Shown: one piece after another, positions 16,542 through 23,336 of the stretch
How positions within the stretch are numbered: position 1 is the stretch's first letter
Layout of the letters: each line of letters opens with the position of its first letter
Notes under the pieces: generated by a model
The model's input: the letters and a program-made list of their open reading frames with translations, nothing else
Database searches by the model: none
What the model was told of the DNA's origin: nothing
Position numbers and translations under genes: made by a program
NCBI RefSeq assembly: GCF_001556865.1
Contig: NZ_LSJY01000158.1
Coordinates: 1 to 27,799, forward strand
Length of the DNA stretch: 27,799 bases
Direction of reading: 5' to 3'
Source of the DNA: Sphingobium sp. CCH11-B1
GTDB lineage: Bacteria > Pseudomonadota > Alphaproteobacteria > Sphingomonadales > Sphingomonadaceae

Positions 16542-17406
16542 CCTCCACCTCCTGCTTTCCGCCCAGACGGGCATATTCTTCGAGAAGCCCTGAGAGGGCC
16601 GCGTCGCCGTAGACCACATGGGCGGCAAGAGGGCTGGCATCGTCCCGCTCGCAATAGGGCTGAGTGGGATCGCCCGGAATCATGGCGAGTGCGGGAACCG
16701 CTTTTACCCCGTGCTGGCGGAACACCAGTGGATCGACGATCAACTGGACATTGCGCATGGCGCAGGCCGGGCCTTCGCAGCCGGGATCGAGCCGCAACAC
16801 CTCAGCCGAGAGCTTCGCCATCGGTCCAACCCTGGCAAGCCCGCCCGGCATCCCGCGAAACGCCATGACGCCACCGACCTTCTCGAGCTGGACAGCATAG
16901 GTGCGGAGTGTCGTCACTGGCATAGAGGAGGAGACGAACAGCACCGGCACCCAGGCATTGGCCACCTTGGGCGCGCCGGCTTCACCCGCTGCCATATCGG
17001 TTGCTTCGAGGCCGAGTGCTTGGGCGATGCGCTTGCCCATTGCTTCGCGCTGGGCGGCAAAGGCGTCCTTGCCAGTCTCGAGAGCGGCGCGCGCACGCGC
17101 GTCCATGGCGGGCGAGGGGGCATGCTTGCGCAAACCCTCGAATGCGCGGCGGCGCTCGGCCTCGGGTAACTCCGGAAGCGCAGTCGGGCCTATCGGCGTT
17201 TCCGCCTTCTGCCGGGCAACCGCGTCCTTCAGCCGCTCCATCGCGGCATCGCCCTGCTGCCTCGTAGCACTGTGCGGGGTGGCTTGCTGCGGCGGGGCGT
17301 TGCCCTGCGCGACAGCGGCATTGGCGCACCCGAGCGCAATGCCAAGCATCAGCAGAGTGCGCCCAGCACGCACGGCGTTACTTGCCGACGGCCTGCATGT
17401 AGGCAT
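16513..17406 (-). CDS. trbC: F-type pilus assembly protein TrbC
   Basis: A 297-residue periplasmic protein of the F-type TrbC family. Two starts are possible: ATG 17406, with AAGGA nine bases upstream and a 29-base overlap of traN, or GTG 17373, four bases after the traN stop, giving 286 residues. Both keep the signal peptide (hydrophobic core LLMLGIALGCANAAVA). Residues about 50-130 are charged and helical; the C-terminal half is the TrbC domain, thioredoxin-like without a CxxC, with VLFVSSSMP (about 155-163) and VKAVPAL (about 234-240). Four Cys occur in the C-terminal part (210, 215, 252 and one in the signal). In F, trbC lies before traN; here it follows traN. Confidence 0.9.
   Translation of the reverse strand: MPTCRPSASNAVRAGRTLLMLGIALGCANAAVAQGNAPPQQATPHSATRQQGDAAMERLKDAVARQKAETPIGPTALPELPEAERRRAFEGLRKHAPSPAMDARARAALETGKDAFAAQREAMGKRIAQALGLEATDMAAGEAGAPKVANAWVPVLFVSSSMPVTTLRTYAVQLEKVGGVMAFRGMPGGLARVGPMAKLSAEVLRLDPGCEGPACAMRNVQLIVDPLVFRQHGVKAVPALAMIPGDPTQPYCERDDASPLAAHVVYGDAALSGLLEEYARLGGKQEVEGVQGRLQGR
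16548..16553 (-). promoter_or_regulatory. Ribosome binding site inside trbC for the S26 peptidase
   Basis: On the - strand AGGAGG lies six bases before GTG 16541, within the trbC coding sequence. It decides the peptidase start, since the frame is open further upstream to 16640. Confidence 0.7.
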
Positions 17407-18499
17407 CGATCCTGTCCTTCATGTCGATCTGGATTTGGCTCTGGGTGCGGGCCTCGATCTCCGCGTAATATTCGGAAAGGTCCATTTTGGAGAAATCGAG
17501 CGCCTGGAATTCTTCCGGCGTAAATCCGCGGCAATAGGGTTTCTTGGGTGTACCCCAGCCCAGGCCGTTGAAGCTCTTCAGCTGCGGGCGGCCCTGCTCC
17601 TGGATGATGCGGCCGAGCTTGGTGTTGAAGCAACAATGGCCCTTGGCTTTCTGAATGCAGATGCCGAGTATCTTCGAGGTGCAATAGGTTCCGACCTCGT
17701 GGCACATGCCCGAGCCGCGCAGCATGCCGGTTTCCATATCCTCCTGGTCGCAGCCCTGGAGGAGCACCTCGATCATGAAATTGACGGCGAGGCTGATCGC
17801 GATCGAGGTCGGGTCGATCCCGACAATCATCGCATTGGCGCCGGCGCTTGCCGCCTGGCTCGCGGTCGCACCGGCCTTGAAGGCCGTGTAGGCGGCCTTC
17901 ATGCCGGTGAACACGCCCTTGGCGACGGCGATCTTGGTGCCGATCGAGCCGAGCGACGAGCCCATTCCGTCCTTGACGATCTTGCCCTTGTCCTTGCAGC
18001 AATTGCTGAAGGTGTTGAGAAGCCCGGGCGGGCGGCAGCGCACCGCGCGGCCCGAGAATATCTCGATATTGGCCGTGCAATTGCCATCGGCATCGACGAC
18101 GCCATCGGCGGGCACGCCGGGATCACCCATTGGCGGTTCCTCAGTGACGGGCGCGGCACCGGTATCCTGACAGGCATTGGGCGAGCAGGTCGGCGCGCCG
18201 CCCGAGGCGGGGACTTCGCAAGGATATTGCGCGCCCAGCGGGCAGGCATAGGCTCCGGGAGCCGTGACCGTGCAGGCCACAGCCTGGATCGGGCACTGCC
18301 AGCTATTATTCTCCATTGCCGTGCAACTGCCGGTCTCGCCGGCGTCGGCGGCATCGCCATTGCCGTTCAAATCGGCGGCGCAGATCTGCTCGGCATGGGC
18401 CGGTGACACGCCGACAAAGGCTGTGCCTAAAAACAAGGCAAGGGCGATCGCGAGATTGGGGGCGAAAGTGGAGGCGAGGGGAGAAGACCGGCGCTTCAT
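17378..18499 (-). CDS. traN: TraN C-terminal half as a separate secreted protein (mating-pair stabilisation)
   Basis: A 373-residue protein with its own signal peptide (1-36, cleavage after AHA). ATG 18499 overlaps the stop of the 644-aa gene (ATGA). The TraN C-terminal signature is strong: FSNCCKDKG (about 164-172), TYCTSKILGICIQKAKGHCCF (271-291), LGRIIQEQGR and CRGFTPEEFQALDFSKMDL. It has 19 Cys, so heavy disulfide bonding is expected. The first 110 mature residues are Cys-rich with an acidic loop DLNGNGDAADAGE (43-55) that resembles bacterial Ca2+-binding loops. Residues about 187-248 are hydrophobic and Ala-rich. F TraN is one 602-residue protein; here the conserved end is a free-standing gene. 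It should act in the recipient-facing outer membrane. Confidence 0.88.
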   Translation of the reverse strand: MKRRSSPLASTFAPNLAIALALFLGTAFVGVSPAHAEQICAADLNGNGDAADAGETGSCTAMENNSWQCPIQAVACTVTAPGAYACPLGAQYPCEVPASGGAPTCSPNACQDTGAAPVTEEPPMGDPGVPADGVVDADGNCTANIEIFSGRAVRCRPPGLLNTFSNCCKDKGKIVKDGMGSSLGSIGTKIAVAKGVFTGMKAAYTAFKAGATASQAASAGANAMIVGIDPTSIAISLAVNFMIEVLLQGCDQEDMETGMLRGSGMCHEVGTYCTSKILGICIQKAKGHCCFNTKLGRIIQEQGRPQLKSFNGLGWGTPKKPYCRGFTPEEFQALDFSKMDLSEYYAEIEARTQSQIQIDMKDRIDAYMQAVGK

Positions 18500-20430
18500 G
18501 GTACGGCACTCGTGCAAGTCATGTCGGCGCCGGCGAGCCGGACGGTCTGCATCATCACCACCGCTTCGGGAAAATCGTCGAGGCAGCCGCAGGCCGAGAC
18601 GATCTCCTCACCGGGGCCTGCGGGGCAGACATTGGCGGCGTCGCAGCTGTGGTAGAAGGTGTCATAGCCTGAGGGCGTGTTCTGCCGGTTTGCGACCACG
18701 CCATCGGGCGCAGCGGCGGTGTTGGCCTTGGGCGCGCGGGTTTTGCAGATCGGCTCGCAAGCGGGCACCGCGCCTTGCGCGGGCAGCGAAAAGCTCCGCG
18801 CCGAGGTCGATATGCTGCCGTCCTTCGCCTTTTGCCGGTCGGCGAGCAGCGTCTCGGTCGAATGGTCGATGATATAGGCGCCGCGGCTGAGATCGGGTTC
18901 GGGGAGCGCCGCGCTGTCGGTGGTACAGGCATAGGTACGGTCGCGCTCGAAGAAATCGCGGCTGAGCGAGAGCGTGCAGCTTGCCGTGCCGAACAGCCGC
19001 GTCTGTGGTAGCGGTCTGAGGCCCGTCACCACACCGCTCCGGACAGTCTGGACGCCATCGACCTGTTCCTCGGACAGATGGCATTTGGGATCGGCACCAT
19101 AGCCCGAGCAGAGATCCACGATGCGCTCTGAGGTCTTGCAGCTAGTGTCGACCTCGGCGTGGACCTGCGCGAACGCCTCGCCCCCTTTGCCGACCGCGAC
19201 GCGCAGCCAGATTTCATGATCGCCCTTGGTGAGGTAGGGTTTGAGATCGATGTTCGGCGAAAAATAGCTGGTGCGCTTGCGCTCGCATTTTCCAGGCGGA
19301 TAGCCCGAACCGGTCCATGCCCCCGGGCCGTAGGCGACGAGCGCGCCATCGACCCGGACCTGCCCCCAGTCATCGGCGAAGAAGAAGGGCAGGGTGACTG
19401 CCTTCAGCCGGTCGGGATCCTCGACATGGAGGGTCATCCGAAAATCAAACAGGGTGCAGGACCCGCCATTAAGGCTGTTGTCGGCGGGCGATCCCATCAG
19501 GAAATCGACCATCCCCGCGCCGCCATCGATGGTCGCATAGCCGCCGGCAGTCCGGGCGATGACGTCCTCGACCTTGATCTCCTTCAGCGTCACCTCGCGG
19601 GTGATGGTGCAACCGCGCAGCTGCTGGGCTTTGCCCGTTCCGGCAGGTGACGCGATGAGCGCCTGAAACACCCGATTGGTCGACGACAGTGCGAAGGCGT
19701 CGCCCTGGATGGCCGCCGGATTGCTGCGATAGCTGGTCTGGCCGATGGCGGGACTCGCGGTGCAGGCGGTGGTTTGCGCGCCGACATAGTCGATCACGGG
19801 CCCGTTGATCCGGGCCTCGGCGACACCGATGCGCGGGGCGGCTGTGGTGAGCGCACCGACCATGCCGCCGCCCAGGTCCTTCAGGACGGAGGCAAGGTTG
19901 CCGAAGACCAGATTACTGCCGCAGCTGTCGTTGACGCAGTAGCAGCCTGCGAGTTCGGGCATGTCGACCTGGGTCAGCTTGAGATCCTTCGCGCTATCCA
20001 AATCCCAGCGGAATGAGCGGCACTGGTTCCAGGTGCCGGGCACACAGGAAATCACGCCATTGGCGCAGATGCCCGATACCGGCACAGGCAGGGTCGAGCT
20101 GCTGTCGAAGGTTCCGTCAAGATCCTTGTCACGCGAAATCCGGACCAGGCCGATATCGCCGGTGGACGAGGGCTGGATCAGCACTTCGAGCAGGTTCGCA
20201 GTTTTCTGGCAGGCAAGGGTCGGGGTGAAGCTTTTGCTGCCATCGACCGTCGATACCGACTGCCCGCTCATCCCCGGTGTCACATAGTTATTGAGCAATG
20301 TGTCGCTGTCGCTGGTCTTGGCGCGTGAGGCGATTGCCGCAGCCCGGGCGCGATCCTCGACGGTCTGCGCGAACAGCGCCGTGGGCAGCAACAGCGCCGC
20401 GCTGGTCAAGGCGATGATCGATGGCTTCAT
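18496..20430 (-). CDS. Cys-rich secreted protein matching the N-terminal half of long TraN
   Basis: A 644-residue exported protein directly upstream of the TraN C-terminal gene (ATGA overlap). The signal peptide is residues 1-21 (cleavage near LFAQ); ATG 20430 overlaps the previous stop. It has 23 Cys, a likely beta-rich region (about 325-430, with WGQVRVDGALVAYG and KPYLTKGDHEIWLRVAV), an acidic loop DKDLDGTFD (101-109), and a tail CGCLDDFPEAVVMMQT (about 614-629). From memory, this tail resembles the centre of the long, single-chain TraN of SXT/R27-type elements, where the CCKD region follows. The two gene products add to 1017 residues, near that long form. TraN-N is therefore a good but not certain assignment. 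Confidence 0.75.
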   Translation of the reverse strand: MKPSIIALTSAALLLPTALFAQTVEDRARAAAIASRAKTSDSDTLLNNYVTPGMSGQSVSTVDGSKSFTPTLACQKTANLLEVLIQPSSTGDIGLVRISRDKDLDGTFDSSSTLPVPVSGICANGVISCVPGTWNQCRSFRWDLDSAKDLKLTQVDMPELAGCYCVNDSCGSNLVFGNLASVLKDLGGGMVGALTTAAPRIGVAEARINGPVIDYVGAQTTACTASPAIGQTSYRSNPAAIQGDAFALSSTNRVFQALIASPAGTGKAQQLRGCTITREVTLKEIKVEDVIARTAGGYATIDGGAGMVDFLMGSPADNSLNGGSCTLFDFRMTLHVEDPDRLKAVTLPFFFADDWGQVRVDGALVAYGPGAWTGSGYPPGKCERKRTSYFSPNIDLKPYLTKGDHEIWLRVAVGKGGEAFAQVHAEVDTSCKTSERIVDLCSGYGADPKCHLSEEQVDGVQTVRSGVVTGLRPLPQTRLFGTASCTLSLSRDFFERDRTYACTTDSAALPEPDLSRGAYIIDHSTETLLADRQKAKDGSISTSARSFSLPAQGAVPACEPICKTRAPKANTAAAPDGVVANRQNTPSGYDTFYHSCDAANVCPAGPGEEIVSACGCLDDFPEAVVMMQTVRLAGADMTCTSAVP

Positions 20431-20789
20431 GACGTCACCCCGCAAAGCGCGTGGGTGCGCGACCCTTTGCGCAGGCGGAAAATGTCTCCGCCCGGCACCA
20501 CGCCGTTCTTGTCGCGATCGGCGCCCTTGATGATCCGGAACATGGCCTGGTGTTCGAAGGTGGTCAGCACGGCCATCACCCTTGCCGGAGCGTCTGAGAG
20601 GGGGAACGCATCCGGGAGATTGACGACCGTGCTGACCGGGTTTGGAGCGGTGCCGCTGGGGGCGAGCGGCACCGCTCCCGCCGCGCGCGTACCCTGGCAG
20701 CCTTGCTGGCTGTGGCGGGCAGACCATAGCTTACCCGGGGCTTGCGCGAGACGTTGGCGATTTTGGATGAATGGGGTGACGTGGGTCAT
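20427..20789 (-). CDS. Unknown 120-aa protein between traU and traN, EF-hand-like loop
   Basis: A 120-residue protein coupled at both ends: ATG 20789 lies in the traU stop (ATGA) and the stop lies in the next ATG. No signal peptide or membrane helix is visible. The N-terminal 60 residues are Gln/Arg/Pro/Ala-rich and look flexible. The C-terminal half is compact (VMAVLTTFEHQAMFRIIKG), then a 12-residue loop Asp91-x-Asp93-x-Asn95-Gly96, ending Asp102 (DRDKNGVVPGGD), which fits the EF-hand/dockerin Ca2+-loop pattern. Two Cys, 31 and 116, are far apart. I recognise no family. Its fixed place in the operon argues for a real transfer role. Confidence 0.72.
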   Translation of the reverse strand: MTHVTPFIQNRQRLAQAPGKLWSARHSQQGCQGTRAAGAVPLAPSGTAPNPVSTVVNLPDAFPLSDAPARVMAVLTTFEHQAMFRIIKGADRDKNGVVPGGDIFRLRKGSRTHALCGVTS

Positions 20790-21802
20790 GGCACCGGAAT
20801 CCCGGCGCAGCAGATCACCTTCTCGAAGAGCATGAACTGGGCATTGTCCTTGCCCGGTGCGTGTTTGCCGCTTGACCAGAGCGCGCCCGGACGGCCGATA
20901 TTGACGCATTTGCCGCCCTTGACGGGCTCCATGATCTGGAGCTTGTAGCGAGACTTGGTCCAGATCGGCTGCGGCTTGAACGAGCAGCCATCGGCCGACG
21001 AAATGGTGAGCGCACCTAGCCGCCCCATCATGAAGGTGCCGCGCGCGGCGAGGCCCGCCCATGCTTCGACGCTGTCGTCGAAATGGATGTCGCCGGCGAT
21101 GGGATAGGTCGCGCCCCAGGACCCCATGCACCAGAACAGCGGATCGATGACCTTGCCGGCGGCAGCAGCGGCACTGTCGGCCATGCAGGCAAGCCCGGCG
21201 GCGGGATTGCCGAACAATATGCCCTCGGGCTGGATGATCGCGCCCAGCGTGCCCGACTGCCAGGTCGGCAGCACCTCGGTGATCAGCGCGACGTCGAAAC
21301 CGTCATCCTCGAGGCAGGGCAGGTCAGTGAACATGTCGAGCATCTTCCAGACCGGTGATATGTAATAATGCATCTGTGCGAACATCTTGCGCGTGTTTGT
21401 TCCGTCAGAGATCGAACTCTGGCTGCCCTGCAGCTTGCCATGGGTGGGCAGGAGATCGGCCCCCAGCGCCATCATGCAGCCGGGCTCGGTCACGACATCG
21501 ACCATGCGATTGGGTGACCAGAAGCTGACCTTCACCCCGAACCAGAAAGTCGCGCCCTTGCGGCAGGCGCATAGGGGCTTGGAAGAGGACTGGGCGTCGA
21601 GTTCCTTCGACAGCTTGTCGAAGCTGCCGATCCGCACCCCGCCGATGGTGATCGGGAAAATGCAGTTCCACCGCACCTTGGTGATCGGATTGAACACGGT
21701 GCCTGCCGGACAGGACGAGGCGTGGGCAGGCGCTGCGGGAGCCAGTCCTGCCAGCAACAGGGCGGCCGCGACCGTCCGGGCCTTTGAGAACAACCGGGTC
21801 AT
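20786..21802 (-). CDS. traU: F-type conjugation protein TraU (pilus assembly, DNA transfer)
   Basis: A 338-residue periplasmic TraU-family protein, near the 330 of F TraU. The signal peptide is residues 1-28 (cleavage after AHA). It has 12 Cys, including CAC (78-80) and CC (331-332), spread along the chain as in the family. Segments typical of TraU include NPITKVRWNCIFPITIGG (38-55), FWSPNRMVDVVTEPGCM (about 94-110) and DPLFWCMGSWGATYP (220-234). ATG 21802 overlaps the traW stop (ATGA). It probably needs the downstream thioredoxin-like proteins for folding. Order traW-traU matches F; the next gene differs, since an unknown 120-aa gene takes the place trbC has in F. Confidence 0.96.
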   Translation of the reverse strand: MTRLFSKARTVAAALLLAGLAPAAPAHASSCPAGTVFNPITKVRWNCIFPITIGGVRIGSFDKLSKELDAQSSSKPLCACRKGATFWFGVKVSFWSPNRMVDVVTEPGCMMALGADLLPTHGKLQGSQSSISDGTNTRKMFAQMHYYISPVWKMLDMFTDLPCLEDDGFDVALITEVLPTWQSGTLGAIIQPEGILFGNPAAGLACMADSAAAAAGKVIDPLFWCMGSWGATYPIAGDIHFDDSVEAWAGLAARGTFMMGRLGALTISSADGCSFKPQPIWTKSRYKLQIMEPVKGGKCVNIGRPGALWSSGKHAPGKDNAQFMLFEKVICCAGIPVP

Positions 21803-22527
21803 TGACCGTGCCTCCGCGATGATGTCGGGTTGGTCGGCGATGCACCCGCTGCGCTGCGCGTGAGTGAGCGATCCAACCGGACCTCGGTAAGTTCCAGTTT
21901 TTGGCCGACCTGGGCGATGATCACAGGAGCCACGGTGAGGCTGAGCCGCTCCTTGATCCTCTCTTCGAGGATGAAGATCGGGCGACCGGTTCGCTCCGAC
22001 AGCGTGATCGCATCGTCGTCCTGCGCGCTGCCCGCCGCCAGCAGGATGAAATCGGTCAATCTCGCGGTCTTCAGTGCCCAGCCCAAATCGCGCGGGTGGA
22101 CGACCACCAGCCGCTGCGGCAGCGTCACATAGGAGAGCGGATTGAAGCTGTAGCCCTTGGGGTAGAGCAGTTCACCGCTGGGCAGCCGGATCTCGGTATC
22201 GAGCGTGTAGAAGGGGACGGCGATGCGGGTCTGGCTCTTCGTCGCGGGCGCAAGACTTGCCGATTTCATCGCCGACCACGACGAACGTGGACCGAATTTC
22301 TCGCGCATGTCGGGCGGGAGCCGCGCTGTCCGGGCTTCGATCTCGGCGAGCGCGTCAGGTTCAGCAATCGGCCAGGTGCGCCCGATGGTCGAGGTCGCGG
22401 CATGGGCACGGGCGGCGACCACGGCGGAGGCCAGAAGGAGCAACGCGATCGATGCCGACTGGAAAATCACGACGCCCCAGCCTTGCTGGCGATCATCGGG
22501 GCTCGGAGGTCGGGGATCAGCGGCCAT
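21799..22527 (-). CDS. traW: F-type conjugation protein TraW (pilus assembly)
   Basis: A 242-residue TraW-family protein, somewhat longer than F TraW (210). ATG 22527 has GGAGG seven bases upstream; an in-frame ATG at 22557 would add 10 residues. The N-terminus carries 17 polar residues and then a hydrophobic core (18-43, ending AHA), acting as signal or anchor. Family features are GRTWPIAEPDALAEIE (about 49-64), the segment YPKGYSFNPLSYVTLPQRL, and RLVVVHPRDL. The C-terminal 20 residues are Ser/Thr/Pro/Arg-rich and probably disordered. It overlaps the preceding small gene by 11 bases. In F, TraW works with TrbC in pilus assembly. Confidence 0.93.
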   Translation of the reverse strand: MAADPRPPSPDDRQQGWGVVIFQSASIALLLLASAVVAARAHAATSTIGRTWPIAEPDALAEIEARTARLPPDMREKFGPRSSWSAMKSASLAPATKSQTRIAVPFYTLDTEIRLPSGELLYPKGYSFNPLSYVTLPQRLVVVHPRDLGWALKTARLTDFILLAAGSAQDDDAITLSERTGRPIFILEERIKERLSLTVAPVIIAQVGQKLELTEVRLDRSLTRSAAGASPTNPTSSRRHGQ

Positions 22528-22756
22528 GGCGGCGCCTCCACCAGTTCTGGCGCTCATCGTCCGTCAGGCCGTGGATCGCGGCGCCGAGGCCGCTCGCCGC
22601 CAGGATGAACACCAATGCCACCAGTACGCGCAGTACGGCATCGAGCTGCGGCGCTGACCACAGCACCAGCGCGGCCTGAATGAGCAGCAGGAGGTGGGTG
22701 CCGACCATCAGGCGGATCGCCGAGGGGCCGGGCGCTGCGGAGAGGATGCCTCTCAT
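22517..22756 (-). CDS. Unknown 79-aa inner-membrane protein between traC and traW
   Basis: A 79-residue protein starting at ATG 22756, which overlaps the previous stop (ATGA) and has GGAGG five bases upstream. It has two predicted helices (about 18-33, rich in Leu/Val, and 41-60, LRVLVALVFILAASGLGAAI) joined by a short loop SAPQLDA, and a basic, Trp-containing end (DDERQNWWRRRHGR). The positive end suggests a cytoplasmic C-terminus. I recognise no family. It overlaps traW by 11 bases, so it is probably co-translated with it. In F the traC-traW gap holds trbI, but this protein is shorter and has two helices. Confidence 0.68.
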   Translation of the reverse strand: MRGILSAAPGPSAIRLMVGTHLLLLIQAALVLWSAPQLDAVLRVLVALVFILAASGLGAAIHGLTDDERQNWWRRRHGR

Positions 22757-23013
22757 CGCCGCCTCCATTTGCTGATGCGGCCAAGCGCTTGCCGAAACGC
22801 GGATGGCAAGCGAACGAGGGCGATGCGCGCCTCCCGTTCGACCCAGAGCATCGAAGCTTGCCGTTCGGTGATCGCCTCGAACGCGGTGATCTCGTCACCC
22901 ATTTCCTGATGGCGGCGCAGCAGGAAGGCGTGAAGCGTCTCGTCAGCGCGGCGACCTGCGAATAAACAGACCTGCGGCCGATGCGTGCCATTCAGCAAGG
23001 ACGGGCCGGTCAT
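22753..23013 (-). CDS. Unknown 86-aa basic protein between traC and traW
   Basis: An 86-residue protein from ATG 23013, coupled to the gene above it (ATGA) and with GGAGG nearby. No signal peptide or membrane helix is seen. It is basic and largely helical, with RRADETLHAFLLRRHQEMGD and a long amphipathic run ITERQASMLWVEREARIALV, ending in a cluster of basic residues (SKWRRR). A peripheral protein on the cytoplasmic membrane face or a small adaptor for the flanking membrane proteins or TraC is possible, but this is inference. No family was recognised, and no catalytic or metal motif is present. Confidence 0.66.
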   Translation of the reverse strand: MTGPSLLNGTHRPQVCLFAGRRADETLHAFLLRRHQEMGDEITAFEAITERQASMLWVEREARIALVRLPSAFRQALGRISKWRRR

Positions 23014-23336
23014 TGTCCCCTCCAGCGGCGATAGCGGGCGATGAGGCGCCCGGTGAGCCCGGACAGGACGATCAGGAGCAATCCGCTGGCAAGGCAGGCA
23101 GCCCCGACGATGACAGCCCCGCGCAGCACCAGTTCTGCCGGTTGCTTGAGCGTGATGCCTGCCGCGAGGACCAGGCTGGCCATCAGCACCGTCTCGATCA
23201 TGATCAGCCGGAACCGCCAGCGCAGCGCCGCGGCTTCGGCGCGGATCGCGACGCGCGCCTCGATGATCCGCTCGATCTCGGGATCCTTGCTCCAGTCGAG
23301 GTCGATCTGGTCGGGATGGGTCGGCCTCAATCGCAT
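23010..23336 (-). CDS. Unknown 108-aa two-helix membrane protein after traC
   Basis: A 108-residue protein. ATG 23336 shares one base with the traC stop (TGATG) and has GGAGG five bases upstream; GTG 23339 would add one residue but is too near the ribosome site. Residues 1-40 are charged (DLDWSKDPEIERIIEARVAI), followed by two helices at about 44-63 and 70-95 with a short loop KQPAEL, and a basic tail (RYRRWRGQ). Both ends should face the cytoplasm. The segment DPEIERIIEARVAIRAEA could form a coiled-coil or contact TraC. I recognise no family. Position matches trbI of F, but topology differs. Confidence 0.7.
   Translation of the reverse strand: MRLRPTHPDQIDLDWSKDPEIERIIEARVAIRAEAAALRWRFRLIMIETVLMASLVLAAGITLKQPAELVLRGAVIVGAACLASGLLLIVLSGLTGRLIARYRRWRGQ

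Noticed and set aside
17373..17406. 29-base overlaps at both traN/trbC and trbC/peptidase as a designed regulatory feature
   Set aside because: The two overlap sequences are not alike, and the first vanishes if trbC starts at GTG 17373, so equal length is probably chance.
16901..18406. 501-codon open frame on the + strand
   Set aside because: It lies opposite trbC and the TraN C-terminal gene, which have signal peptides and family motifs. Its product is Ala/Gly/Arg/His-rich with no domain, as expected for the antisense of GC-rich genes.
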